DNA from: an uncultured Candidatus Saccharibacteria bacterium
Lineage (GTDB): Bacteria > Patescibacteria > Saccharimonadia > Saccharimonadales > UBA1547
Assembly: GCA_946480535.1 (NCBI GenBank)
Contig: CAMLKA010000008.1
Coordinates: 1-28,677, forward strand
DNA: 28,677 bases
Direction: 5' to 3'
Shown: positions 1 to 6,857 of the stretch, piece by piece
Layout of the letters: each line of letters starts with the position of its first letter
Position numbering within the stretch: position 1 is the first letter of the stretch
Made by a program: the position numbers and the translations under genes
The notes under the pieces: model-generated
What the model saw: only the letters and a program-made list of their open reading frames with translations
Told to the model about the DNA's origin: nothing
The model's database searches: none

Positions 1-13
1 TCCTTTTACTTCG

Positions 14-52
14 CCATTCCGCCTGAGAATTTCAGGAGTAACTTCGGAATGG
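14..52. terminator. Nested hairpin at window edge, possible terminator of an upstream gene
   Basis: An outer 8-bp arm pair (14-21 with 45-52) encloses an inner 5-bp hairpin (CCTGA at 22-26, TCAGG at 32-36). A T-rich stretch follows on the + strand. It could end a gene lying left of the window, but this cannot be confirmed from here. Confidence 0.3.
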
Positions 53-102
53 TTGTTTCATTAAAACTCGTTACCCATCCATCATACCACAAGGGGTCAT
101 TC

Positions 103-140
103 TTGACAAATACACCAAAAAGGGCGATAACAAAGTTATC
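103..140 (+). promoter_or_regulatory. Sigma70-type promoter with operator-like palindrome
   Basis: TTGACA (103-108), a 17-bp spacer and GATAAC (126-131) form a promoter reading toward the 37-aa gene. The -10 box is the left half of a perfect inverted repeat, GATAAC-AAA-GTTATC (126-140). A second small stem, ATCAC-ATTC-GTGAT (138-151), follows directly. A palindrome covering the -10 and likely start site suggests a repressor site. The -35 and spacer closely match the promoter of the 186-aa gene at 12850-12878. Confidence 0.6.
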
Positions 141-211
141 ACATTCGTGATGTTCGTTTTATGGCAGCCCGTAGGCCGCCGCCGATACTCACCTTTGGAG
201 GTGAATGCCCC

Positions 212-325
212 ATGACCATGATGAAGAGGATGCTGGCGCGCCTGGCAATCAGCGCACGTGCGCACAGGACCGCCGCGGAATGCCGCTGCGACACGCCCTT
301 CCGCTGCCCCATCCACGACCCGTAA
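212..325 (+). CDS. Small Cys-rich 37-aa protein, unknown function
   Basis: I do not recognise this protein. The ATG at 212 has a strong Shine-Dalgarno GGAGG at 197-201, ten bases upstream. The frame closes with TAA before a strong hairpin at 366-393. Nearly every codon ends in G or C, as expected for a coding sequence from a high-GC genome and unlike the neighbouring membrane genes. The N-terminal half is basic (Met, Lys, Arg). The C-terminal third carries three Cys and one His as C-x-C-x5-C-x2-H, which could bind a metal. A competing frame from ATG 205 is less likely because its start is only 3 nt from the SD and it runs through the terminator. The unit has its own promoter (103-131) and terminator. 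Its place beside ter genes suggests a role in metal or oxidant stress, but this is inference. It could instead be a leader peptide or structured RNA. Confidence 0.5.
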   Translation: MTMMKRMLARLAISARAHRTAAECRCDTPFRCPIHDP

Positions 326-365
326 GGGCCCCTCCTCAAACACGACCTATCGATGAGAAACGAAC

Positions 366-400
366 GGCCACACCGCCGAAACGCGGTGTGGCCTTCTCTC
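366..400 (+). terminator. GC-rich hairpin terminator
   Basis: A perfect 11-bp stem (366-376 with 383-393, loop CGAAAC) is followed by a pyrimidine-rich but not pure-T tail. It ends the 37-aa gene unit and lies just beyond the 3' end of the leftward membrane gene at 415. Confidence 0.65.
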
Positions 401-414
401 GTTTATAGGCCTTG

Positions 415-639
415 CTAAGAAACACCGAGCACGCCGAGCACCTCGAAAAGTACATAGGCTGGCCAGAAAATAGCTTTAAGGAGCGCCAAAATAAAGCCCC
501 AGAACGTTGGGTCAAGTTGGAAGAAATAAATAACTGCACCAATATATGCAGTAAATGCCACCCACCCCAGCGCCCCGTTCTCGGTGACAACTTTCACAAT
601 TTTATCGTTTTTCACGCGAACTTCTTTTACCTCAGCCAT
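415..639 (-). CDS. Small two-helix membrane protein, unknown function
   Basis: This 74-aa protein is not recognised. The ATG at 639 is preferred because AAAGGAGGGG lies 4-5 nt upstream. An upstream in-frame start at 657 would place the SD inside the gene. The first 25 residues are charged and probably cytoplasmic. Two hydrophobic segments follow, at about residues 26-41 and 50-73, separated by a short turn (QLDPTFW). The protein ends inside or just after the second helix. It is divergent from the first terC, and the two share a palindromic -10 box, which suggests joint regulation. Base composition is moderate, like the native genes. A link to TerC is inferred only from position. Confidence 0.6.
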   Translation of the reverse strand: MAEVKEVRVKNDKIVKVVTENGALGWVAFTAYIGAVIYFFQLDPTFWGFILALLKAIFWPAYVLFEVLGVLGVS

Positions 640-649
640 GCACCCCTCC

Positions 650-679
650 TTTACCATTACGGTTGCTGTCTATTATAAT
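650..679 (+). promoter_or_regulatory. Divergent promoter between small membrane gene and terC1
   Basis: Rightward, TTTACC (650-655) plus 18 bp plus TATAAT (674-679) serves terC1. The -10 sits within TATTATAATA (671-680), a perfect palindrome that also supplies a TATAAT on the minus strand for the gene at 415-639. The two genes probably cannot be transcribed from here at the same time. Confidence 0.5.
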
Positions 680-722
680 ACTCTCAAAGCATAACTACTA
701 CCGATAACCGAAAGGGTCCTCC

Positions 723-1778
723 GTGTTCTGGAAAACATTCCGCTGGTCATTTATTATTACAATCGTTTCGCTTGTGCTCGCCTTTATGTATGGCGGCTGG
801 ACGGCGCTATTCCTGTGTATCATCTTGGCACTCCTCGAGGTCTCTCTTTCCTTCGATAATGCAGTGTTGAATGCCACCATTCTTCGAAAAATGAGTCCAT
901 TCTGGCAACAGATATTCCTCACCATCGGTATCTTTATTGCCGTCTTCGGTATGCGGCTTATCTTCCCACTTCTTATCGTCGGTATTGCGGCAAATATTAA
1001 CCCGTTCGAAGCCTTGCAGCTCGCGCTTCAAAAGGGCGATCCGCACGAACCAGGCACCTATGGCTACATTTTTGCCTCTATTCACCCTGTAGTGGCTGCA
1101 TTCGGAAGTATGTTCCTCCTTATGCTCTTCCTTACGTTTATCTTCGAAGAGCGTGAAGTAAAATGGCTCACCTGGATTGAAAAGCCCCTCGAAAAGCTTG
1201 GAAAAATTCCAATGCTTTCCGTTGCCGTTGCGATTGGTGCGCTCTACTTTGTTTCCACTGCCCTACCGGCTGAAGAGCAAATGCGCGTTCTTACCGCCGG
1301 CCTCCTCGGTATCGTACTGTTTATTATCATTCATGGTCTGAGCACTGCGTTTAAACACTACAGTGAAGATCAAGCCAAAACCAAATCATTGGCTCTTGCT
1401 ACCGGAAAAGCCGGCTTCCTCCTCTTCATGTACCTCGAAGTACTCGACGCAACGCTCTCATTCGATGGTGCCATTGGCGCCTTCGCCATCACCCCAGACC
1501 CTGTCATTATCGCGCTCGGCCTTGGATTTATTGGCGCCATCTTCGTCCGTTCCCTCACCGTCTATATGGTGAAGCGTCGAACACTCGAAAACCTTATTTA
1601 CCTCGAACACGGTGCACACTGGGCAATTGGCGCCCTCGCCGTACTCTTGCTTACCAGCATCATTTACCACGTCAATGAAATTGTTACTGGGCTTATTGGT
1701 ATCGTCTTTATTGGTGCCGCTTTTGCTTCAAGTATGCTGTACCTCAAGCGCAAACATATTCACCTGCTAAAAAAATAA
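723..1778 (+). CDS. DUF475 / TerC-superfamily integral membrane protein (native-type copy)
   Basis: This 351-aa multi-pass membrane protein of the DUF475 family belongs to the TerC superfamily, which is linked to metal efflux and tellurite or oxidative stress tolerance. The family signature EVSLSFDNAVLNA appears at about residues 39-51, with acidic and Asn residues buried in a helix as in metal transporters. The mirrored second-half signature (DATLSFDGAIGAFA) is at about residues 243-256. Between them are FGMRLIFP and several further hydrophobic helices. The start is GTG at 723, with AAAGGG 7 nt upstream. The paralogue at 6913 begins with the same MFW residues, which supports this start. Codon use is moderate-GC, unlike the paralogue. 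It converges on terD across a shared terminator. The transported ion cannot be read from the sequence; Mn2+ or another divalent metal is plausible from the superfamily. Confidence 0.85.
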   Translation: MFWKTFRWSFIITIVSLVLAFMYGGWTALFLCIILALLEVSLSFDNAVLNATILRKMSPFWQQIFLTIGIFIAVFGMRLIFPLLIVGIAANINPFEALQLALQKGDPHEPGTYGYIFASIHPVVAAFGSMFLLMLFLTFIFEEREVKWLTWIEKPLEKLGKIPMLSVAVAIGALYFVSTALPAEEQMRVLTAGLLGIVLFIIIHGLSTAFKHYSEDQAKTKSLALATGKAGFLLFMYLEVLDATLSFDGAIGAFAITPDPVIIALGLGFIGAIFVRSLTVYMVKRRTLENLIYLEHGAHWAIGALAVLLLTSIIYHVNEIVTGLIGIVFIGAAFASSMLYLKRKHIHLLKK

Positions 1779-1792
1779 TCTCAAATTGAAGA

Positions 1793-1831
1793 GGGGCGCC
1801 TCCCAACCTTTGCAGGTATGGGAGACGCCCC
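1793..1831 (-). terminator. Terminator between terC1 and terD (mainly leftward)
   Basis: A 13-bp stem with one mismatch joins 1793-1805 to 1819-1831. On the minus strand, which reads out of terD, it is followed by TCTTCAATTT, the same tail as after telA. In the + direction the tail is not T-rich, so it serves terD best but may also stop readthrough from terC1. Confidence 0.7.
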
Positions 1832-1876
1832 TTGTGCAGCTAGTGCTGCGGGACCTTCATGATCGTGCGGGACGGC

Positions 1877-2476
1877 TCAGGAGAGACCGTACTGGGACGC
1901 GAGGCTGTCGAGGCCGCCGGCGTAGCCGTTGGAGATGGCCCGGAGTTCCCAGCCCGCGGAGCCGCGAGTGAGTTCGCCGAACACGACAGCCGAGTCCATG
2001 AAGGACCCATCGTCGAGCTGGTAGCGGGCCAGCTCCGCCGTGGCGGGGTTCGAGTCGTTCGCGTTGACCGCGCGGATGACCGCGTTGCTGACCATGCCGA
2101 AGTTCTGGCCGCGCTCGGTGGCCTCGAAGATGGTCACCGGGAAGATGATCTTCTGCACGTCGGACGGCACGCGGGTGAGGTCGACCGTGATCGTCTCGTC
2201 GTCGCCATCGCCGTCGCCGGTGAGGTTGTCGCCGCTGTGCTCGATCGCACCGCCGAGGGCGGTCAGGTTGTTGTAGTACACGACGCTGTCCGCGGAGCCC
2301 TGGTAGATCAGTCCATTGGAACCGATGATGAACGCCGAGGCGTCCAGATCGAAGTCCGAACCGGACTGCTGACCGGGCTTGGCGTCCCATCCGAGGCCGA
2401 TGACGACCTTGGAGAGCGAACCGCCCGCCAGCTCCTCGAGCTTGGCACGGTGACCCTTTTCGAGCGTGAGACCCAT
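1877..2476 (-). CDS. terD: TerD-family stress response protein
   Basis: This 199-aa cytoplasmic protein belongs to the TerD family, beta-sandwich proteins that bind Ca2+ and act in tellurium, oxidative and phage stress responses. Hallmarks are visible in order: MGLTLEKG start, GLGWD at 27-31, FDLDASAF at 42-49, and the acidic Ca2+ loop HSGDNLTGDGDGDDE at 80-94. A second half carries NFGMVSNAVIRAVN and a C-terminal LARYQLDDG-SFMDSAVVFGEL block. The length is normal for the family. The ATG at 2476 has AGGAAGAG 8 nt upstream. No promoter is visible in the 72-bp gap to the 375-aa gene, so the two are probably co-transcribed, with terD second. A GAAA-tetraloop hairpin lies in the leader. Third codon positions are almost all G or C, which differs sharply from terC1 next to it and suggests transfer from a high-GC genome. 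Confidence 0.93.
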   Translation of the reverse strand: MGLTLEKGHRAKLEELAGGSLSKVVIGLGWDAKPGQQSGSDFDLDASAFIIGSNGLIYQGSADSVVYYNNLTALGGAIEHSGDNLTGDGDGDDETITVDLTRVPSDVQKIIFPVTIFEATERGQNFGMVSNAVIRAVNANDSNPATAELARYQLDDGSFMDSAVVFGELTRGSAGWELRAISNGYAGGLDSLASQYGLS

Positions 2477-2497
2477 GGTGTTTTCTCTTCCTGTTGT

Positions 2498-2511
2498 GGA
2501 GATTTCTCTCC
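2498..2511 (-). promoter_or_regulatory. GAAA-tetraloop hairpin upstream of terD
   Basis: On the minus strand GGAGA-GAAA-TCTCC forms a 5-bp stem with a GNRA tetraloop, ending 21 nt before the terD start codon and just upstream of its SD. A near copy precedes the 186-aa gene at 12752-12765. It may stabilise or control translation of the mRNA. Confidence 0.45.
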
Positions 2512-2556
2512 GGTGGTTGATGCGAAACCCTTGTGAATTCCGCAGGTCTGATCTAC

Positions 2557-3684
2557 TCAGCGCCCGCCGAGCAGATCAAGTACATGAGACAACTGGCCTA
2601 CGCGGCGCAGCGTAACAAGCGTCTGCTCGCCTCGCCTATCCGCATAGAGTGCAACGAGCTCGCCGGGTTGGAACGAATCCTGACCATAGGTGAAAGCTCG
2701 GCGTACGAGGAACTGGGACGGCCAAGGTACAACCTTGTAGCCCTGCGCATGGCGACGCCGGAGTATCTTCCGAGCACGAAGCCCATCAATATCCATTGCC
2801 ACTTGCGTTACCTGCGCGACATCCCGAACAGAAGCCCAGAACTCAGCCAGTTGCGCAACGCCATCGGCATCACGCTCCTTCAGCTTGCGCTGGCGCGGGT
2901 CGGTAAGGACCCAAGGGTCCGGAACCGACAGCTCGTCAAGGGACGGCTTCTTGGCACGAAGCTCAGCGTAAGGACTCCCGTACAAGTACGGGGCCTGAAT
3001 TCGCTGAAGAGACTTGTACATTTCAACTGCGTGCGACGCAGCCTCTTCGACAAGCTCTTGTCTACTCGCGGCAATCTTACTCACCCGCAATTCGGCCTCC
3101 TGGTAGCGGAATGCTTCCAGATGGCTTCGAAGCGAATGGAGATCTTTCGCAATCAGACTCTTGTACCGATCGGGCACCGCTACCACTCCGGACACGAGTG
3201 GGTTCTTTGCAACCGCCAAGGCAATCGCGCCAAACACCCCCCAAAGTCCTTCGTATTGTCGGGCCGACACTGAAGCTGTCAAAGTATCCGCCTGAATCAG
3301 GTTGACCTTCGATTGCCCCTTGAGTTTCGAGCCAAGCTCAATCGCCTGCTTAGACAATGCTCGCGCACTGTCACACAGGCTGTCGCCCAGCATGTAGACA
3401 TCGTTGGGAAGTGTTGGCTGATCGCCGTACATCCCAACCACTCCGTCAATATAGCTCGTCGCCATTTGCCAACGCAGCAGCGCCAGCTCGTGAGCAAACA
3501 AAACCGTCATCACGGGGAAATCCATGGAGACTCGCGGCGTCGTCTCAGCTCCGTACAGGCGATTCAACTCGCCCACGGCCTGATACATGCGCCACTGCCC
3601 CTCAACACTCCTCTGGAGCAGTTCAGCGACATGCGGGTCACCGAGCTGCAGGCCGTTATGGCCATAAAGTTCGGTCAGATCCAC
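2557..3684 (-). CDS. Unknown 375-aa protein in the terD operon
   Basis: I do not recognise a family. The product is mostly predicted helical. It has one hydrophobic stretch at about residues 148-174 (LWGVFGAIALAVAKNPLVSGVV) that could be a membrane or buried helix. A charged coiled-coil-like region follows around residues 180-230. The C-terminus is basic, with RARKILRRRH and a compact beta-rich end. GTG at 3684 is chosen because AAGGAG lies 10 nt upstream; GTG at 3693 is only 1 nt from that SD. It has its own promoter (3759-3787) and is followed after 80 bp by terD. Base composition is intermediate between the native genes and the GC-rich ter genes. Its place between terD and the VWA gene suggests a scaffold or effector in the Ter response, but no catalytic motif is visible. 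Confidence 0.65.
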   Translation of the reverse strand: MDLTELYGHNGLQLGDPHVAELLQRSVEGQWRMYQAVGELNRLYGAETTPRVSMDFPVMTVLFAHELALLRWQMATSYIDGVVGMYGDQPTLPNDVYMLGDSLCDSARALSKQAIELGSKLKGQSKVNLIQADTLTASVSARQYEGLWGVFGAIALAVAKNPLVSGVVAVPDRYKSLIAKDLHSLRSHLEAFRYQEAELRVSKIAASRQELVEEAASHAVEMYKSLQRIQAPYLYGSPYAELRAKKPSLDELSVPDPWVLTDPRQRKLKERDADGVAQLAEFWASVRDVAQVTQVAMDIDGLRARKILRRRHAQGYKVVPWPSQFLVRRAFTYGQDSFQPGELVALYADRRGEQTLVTLRRVGQLSHVLDLLGGR

Positions 3685-3758
3685 GCGCTTCACGCTCCTT
3701 CTTGATCATGAAGATGTTAATGTTCTCCTCTAGGTATTTCACGAGAAGTTCGTCTGTT

Positions 3759-3787
3759 ATTGTATCATTTTTTAAGTTATTATGCAA
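3759..3787 (-). promoter_or_regulatory. Promoter of the 375-aa gene / terD operon
   Basis: On the minus strand TTGCAT (3782-3787), 17 bp, then TACAAT (3759-3764). The predicted leader is about 60-70 nt and includes the SD AAGGAG. It lies in a very AT-rich gap, divergent from the VWA promoter, with about 25 bp between the two -35 boxes. Confidence 0.6.
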
Positions 3788-3812
3788 TACTATTTACTTA
3801 TCACAAAAAATA

Positions 3813-3841
3813 TTGATTTATATATAAAAATTTGTTATAAT
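3813..3841 (+). promoter_or_regulatory. Promoter of the VWA gene
   Basis: TTGATT (3813-3818), 17 bp, TATAAT (3836-3841). The predicted leader of about 70 nt contains a small stem CGGTC-ATCC-GACCG (about 3868-3881) before the GTG start. The leader becomes GC-rich directly after the AT-rich promoter. Confidence 0.65.
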
Positions 3842-3916
3842 AGCCTCATTGGCCCCTGTGCCATACACGGTCATCCGACCGAGCACCATCACACCACTCG
3901 AGAAAGTGAGCACCCA

Positions 3917-4678
3917 GTGGCTCTGGACACCAGGAAGAAGACCCTCGCCGAGAAGATCGACGAGGCCGAACGGTCCGCCCCCGAGATCGCCGCGCACATG
4001 CGCACCGGCGCCAAGCTGATCCTCAAGAAGGGTCTCAACCCCGACCTCAACAAGGCCGCGGTCGTGGCCACCTTCGACGACAGCGGCTCCGCCGAGCACC
4101 TGTACCTCGACGGCTCCATCCAGGAGTCGGCCGACCTCGTGCTGGCCGCCGGCCTGATCTTTGACGACGACGGCAGCGTCCCGGTGTCGTTCTTCAGCCA
4201 CAACGTCCAGGACCTGGGCGAGATCACCCTGAGCAACGCTCGCGGGTTCATCTCACGCCAGCGTCCCCGCTACCGCGGCACCAGCTACTCCTCGGCCCTC
4301 GAATGGGTCAAGGAGCAGGCGGGCTTCGGTGGTGGACGTGGCGGGCTCTTCGGCCGCAACAAGCAGCCGTCGATCCCCACCGACTACCCGACCTTCGCGA
4401 TCGTCGTCACCGACGGCGAGCCGCAGGACCCGCGCGAAGCGGAGCGGGCGCTCATCGAGATGAGCCGCCTGCCGATCTTCGTGCAGTTCATCGGCGTCGG
4501 ACCGCACCGCTTCGAGTTCCTGAAGAAGCTCGACGACCTGCCCGGTCGCTTCATCGACAACGCCGGCTTCTACGACGCCAAGGAGGCGCGCGGCGACGTC
4601 GACGCGATGCTCGCGGGACTCCTCAACGAGTTCCCCGACTACGTCAACAAGGCGAAGCAGGCCGGCCTCATCCGGTAG
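3917..4678 (+). CDS. TerF-type von Willebrand factor A domain protein
   Basis: This 253-aa cytoplasmic VWA protein is of the type found as the C-terminal part of TerF and as stand-alone partners in ter clusters. The metal-ion-dependent adhesion site (MIDAS) is complete: D-x-S-x-S at residues 54-58 (DDSGS), Thr122 in RGTSYSSAL, and Asp166 in VTDGEP. The segment FVQFIGVG, followed by FEFLKKLDDLPGRFIDNAGF, is typical of this subgroup. A Gly/Arg-rich loop (about 137-148) precedes the last MIDAS strand and may be a flexible insertion. GTG at 3917 is taken as the start: it is the first usable start codon after the promoter, and GAGAAAG lies about 10 nt upstream. Codons are strongly GC-ending. The gene is flanked by its own promoter and two terminators, so it is a single-gene unit. 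VWA proteins of this type probably assemble metal-dependent complexes with TerD and TelA-like proteins. Confidence 0.88.
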   Translation: MALDTRKKTLAEKIDEAERSAPEIAAHMRTGAKLILKKGLNPDLNKAAVVATFDDSGSAEHLYLDGSIQESADLVLAAGLIFDDDGSVPVSFFSHNVQDLGEITLSNARGFISRQRPRYRGTSYSSALEWVKEQAGFGGGRGGLFGRNKQPSIPTDYPTFAIVVTDGEPQDPREAERALIEMSRLPIFVQFIGVGPHRFEFLKKLDDLPGRFIDNAGFYDAKEARGDVDAMLAGLLNEFPDYVNKAKQAGLIR

Positions 4679-4702
4679 TCGTTCGTCGGCATGATGGTGT
4701 GA

Positions 4703-4744
4703 GGCCACCCCTCTGCGTATCCGAAAGGATCCAGAGGGGTGGCC
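4703..4744 (+). terminator. GC-rich hairpin terminator of VWA gene
   Basis: A perfect 13-bp stem (4703-4715 with 4732-4744) carries an internal ATCC-GAAA-GGAT mini-hairpin. A C-run rather than a T-run follows, which resembles U-tract-poor terminators of high-GC bacteria. Confidence 0.65.
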
Positions 4745-4770
4745 CCCCCTACTCTTTACGTAATAAACAA

Positions 4771-4795
4771 ACACACCAAGTAGTGTGTCTTTTTT
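4771..4795 (+). terminator. Second, T-tract terminator after VWA gene
   Basis: ACACAC (4771-4776) pairs with GTGTGT (4783-4788) and is followed by CTTTTTT. The DNA here is AT-rich, so it looks like a native terminator placed behind the GC-rich one. Confidence 0.55.
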
Positions 4796-4825
4796 ATACC
4801 TTTTGATAATTTCTGAAATTGAAGA

Positions 4826-4864
4826 GGGCGCGTGCACGGAAGATAAGCTCCCGTGCACGCGCCC
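4826..4864 (-). terminator. Terminator of telA-like operon
   Basis: A perfect 14-bp stem (4826-4839 with 4851-4864) is followed on the minus strand by TCTTCAATTT, the same ten-base tail as after terD although the stems differ. Confidence 0.75.
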
Positions 4865-4892
4865 TTGATCCTCGACAGATCAGATCGACCAG

Positions 4893-6164
4893 CTAGCCGA
4901 CCTTCGCGCCCGTGATGGAACGCATCGAACGGCCGGCCTGAAGCACGCTCTGGACCTGAGCCGGGTCGACCGGCTGATTGCCCTGAGCCTTCTCGATGAT
5001 GGCCGCGCCCTGGGCGATGGCCGTCATGTTCGATTCGTACTTCTGCGCCGCCTCGCTGTAGACACGCTGGACGTCACCGATCATGCCACTGACCTGATCG
5101 GCGTAGCCGGAGATGGTCTCCTGCGTGAGGGACGCCGACGTGGCAAGCTCCGCAGCGGCGACGACCGCCGAACGCGCCTGCGTCACGGTGTCCATCACCA
5201 GCTGGTTCTGCCACGCACGCTGCTGCTGCAGCTTGACGTTGTTGCGCATGAGGTCCTGTGATGTCGCCAGCTGGGCCAGCAGCTGTTCGGCCATATCCAT
5301 GCCTGTGGTCGCCGCCACGTTGGTAGTGAAGGCGGCCATCGTGTGCATCTCTTGCTGCACCTGGAACATGGCACCCGAACCGAGGCTAACCACCCAGACC
5401 TGGGAGTACTCCTGGATCTTGAGCTGGATCATCCGGAGGAACATGTCGAGGTTGCGGACCTTGACGGCATCCGGATGGGTCGACTCGATGACATCGGGGT
5501 ACTTGGCCCGCTCGGCGGTCGCGAGGTTGCGCACGATCTGCAGCACGGCCAGGCGCTCCGTCATCAGAAGCATTGCCTCGTCGTTCACGTCGTAGTGCGC
5601 CTTGATCGCGTTGGCCACGACCTTGCGGTGTGCTGCCTCCTTCTTCAGGCTGGTACGCATGGACTCGATCATCTGCTCGACGGTTGCTCGCTGGGCGTTG
5701 AACGCGTCCACGTAGGCCTTGAAGGCCCGCTTTCCGAAGAAGCCCTTGGACTTGTCCATGAGATCGCGGAACTTGTCCACGTTCGCCTGGACCTTCGGGT
5801 CGTAGGCCTTGGCCTTGTCGAGCTCGAGCATGAGGTCGCGCATGGCACGCTCCTGCTCCGGGCTCAACTCGACGTCACCGGTGAGCTTGCGCAGCTCGCG
5901 ACCGCTCTGGCGCACCGCTTCGAGCGCGTCGGAGCCGTACTCGAGCATGGCGTCCTGGTTCTGGATGAAGCCAGGAAGGACCCGCCTGGCCTCCTCCTGA
6001 AGCGCGACGACTCCTCCCGGGGTGTCCTTGAAGCGCTGCACGAAGTACAGCCCCTCGGAGACAGCGGTCGGGTCGACCTGCTCGAGATCACGCTGGTTCC
6101 CCGAAGAGAACTCGGCGACCTCGACGCCTGCACTGGCCACGGCCAGCTGGGTGTTGCTATCCAT
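4893..6164 (-). CDS. TelA-like toxic anion resistance protein
   Basis: This 423-aa protein is almost entirely helical and fits the TelA (toxic anion resistance) family, cytoplasmic coiled-coil proteins found in ter/tel clusters. A region around residues 140-180 (KGFFGKRAFKAYVDAF) matches the usual loop before the central helices. The later stretch, about residues 300-370 (LMRNNVKLQQQRAWQNQLVM then DTVTQARSAVVAAAELA), resembles the TelA segment in which R/N-rich helices lead into an Ala-rich helix. No catalytic motif is expected in this family. The ATG at 6164 is preceded by GAAAGGA 9-10 nt upstream. It is 25 bp downstream of the 147-aa gene and probably in the same operon. Codons are strongly GC-ending. 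The assignment rests on overall pattern, so a divergent relative or an unrelated coiled-coil protein remains possible. Confidence 0.65.
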   Translation of the reverse strand: MDSNTQLAVASAGVEVAEFSSGNQRDLEQVDPTAVSEGLYFVQRFKDTPGGVVALQEEARRVLPGFIQNQDAMLEYGSDALEAVRQSGRELRKLTGDVELSPEQERAMRDLMLELDKAKAYDPKVQANVDKFRDLMDKSKGFFGKRAFKAYVDAFNAQRATVEQMIESMRTSLKKEAAHRKVVANAIKAHYDVNDEAMLLMTERLAVLQIVRNLATAERAKYPDVIESTHPDAVKVRNLDMFLRMIQLKIQEYSQVWVVSLGSGAMFQVQQEMHTMAAFTTNVAATTGMDMAEQLLAQLATSQDLMRNNVKLQQQRAWQNQLVMDTVTQARSAVVAAAELATSASLTQETISGYADQVSGMIGDVQRVYSEAAQKYESNMTAIAQGAAIIEKAQGNQPVDPAQVQSVLQAGRSMRSITGAKVG

Positions 6165-6189
6165 TGATGGATTTCCTTTCGGAGAGCGG

Positions 6190-6633
6190 CTAGATGCCGG
6201 TATCGGTCAGAACAGATGAAACAGCTTTGTACATGGTTTTATCCATGTGAAGTGCGTCGGGATCGAGCTTGGTCAACCAAGCCTTAACGGCACTACGGCC
6301 GCGGCTTAGGAGATCTTGCGCTTCGGCGTCGGTGCGACCGCTTTGCTGGACAGTGAGATACTGACCCATCAACTGGATCAGCATATCAACCTCGGTAATG
6401 GGATCAACCAAGTCGCTCCCCTTCGGGGTTCCACCTGCAATGCGGTGCACGTACGGCACGGCACTCCAGACTGCTCGGCTGATCATCATCTTGATGTCCG
6501 GATCGGCGATTGACATACGCTGCAGGCCAAATACATTGAGACGCTGCTGGAGCTTCTCGAGGGTGTACTCGGCACTTGCTGTCGAAGGCGAGGCCATGGG
6601 GGCCTGCCCGTTATTTCTGTCGAAGAATCCCAT
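6190..6633 (-). CDS. Unknown 147-aa protein, first gene of telA-like operon
   Basis: I do not recognise a family. ATG at 6633 is chosen because GGGAGG lies 5 nt upstream; the adjoining GTG at 6636 is too close to it. The first 25 residues are low-complexity (MGFFDRNNGQAPMASPSTAS), probably a flexible tail. The rest is a predicted compact helical domain from about residue 25 to the end. It includes MISRAVWSAVPYVHRIAGG and a segment VDMLIQLMGQYLTVQQSG, with no Cys and no catalytic motif. Composition is less GC-extreme than telA. It overlaps nothing and leads telA by 25 bp, so the pair probably works as a complex. By analogy with other clusters, TelA-type genes often have a small partner gene, but no homology to a known partner can be claimed. 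Confidence 0.65.
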   Translation of the reverse strand: MGFFDRNNGQAPMASPSTASAEYTLEKLQQRLNVFGLQRMSIADPDIKMMISRAVWSAVPYVHRIAGGTPKGSDLVDPITEVDMLIQLMGQYLTVQQSGRTDAEAQDLLSRGRSAVKAWLTKLDPDALHMDKTMYKAVSSVLTDTGI

Positions 6634-6697
6634 CACAACCTCCCTTCAACCTAATTGAGTGCACGGATGGGTAAAATAAAGAACGAGTTGAATCTAT

Positions 6698-6703
6698 ATT
6701 ATA
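6698..6703 (-). promoter_or_regulatory. -10 box of the telA-like operon
   Basis: TATAAT on the minus strand in AT-rich DNA, followed by a leader of about 60 nt with GGGAGG before the start codon. No convincing -35 with 16-18 bp spacing is visible. Confidence 0.45.
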
Positions 6704-6787
6704 ATACCATTTTTATTAAAAATATTCAATAGCACGGTTTCATTAGGAATACAGTGGTACTACAGCTCGGAATCAGATGAGAAACTA

Positions 6788-6816
6788 TTGCTATTTTTAG
6801 CTTTTTGTGTTATAAA
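6788..6816 (+). promoter_or_regulatory. Promoter of terC2
   Basis: TTGCTA (6788-6793), 17 bp, TATAAA (6811-6816). A leader of about 90 nt follows, ending with AGAAAGG before ATG 6913. The AT-rich promoter passes abruptly into GC-rich leader DNA. Confidence 0.55.
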
Positions 6817-6857
6817 TAAATAGTTGCACCTTCTATTCGGTGTTGCTCATTGACCCC

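Noticed and set aside
205..408. 67-aa frame overlapping the 37-aa gene
   Set aside because: Its ATG is only 3 nt from the SD and the frame runs through the terminator hairpin. The frame from 212 has better spacing and GC-ending codons.
1859..2536. 225-aa open frame opposite terD
   Set aside because: terD motifs are unambiguous on the other strand; this frame has no start signal and crosses the terD leader.
2533..3273. 246-aa open frame opposite the 375-aa gene
   Set aside because: No start signal, and it begins in the terD leader. The minus-strand frame has promoter, SD and operon context.
5343..6167. 274-aa open frame opposite the telA-like gene
   Set aside because: Same effect of GC-ending codons. 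The composition (Leu/His/Val/Glu) is that of an antisense frame, and the minus-strand gene has SD, operon partner and terminator.
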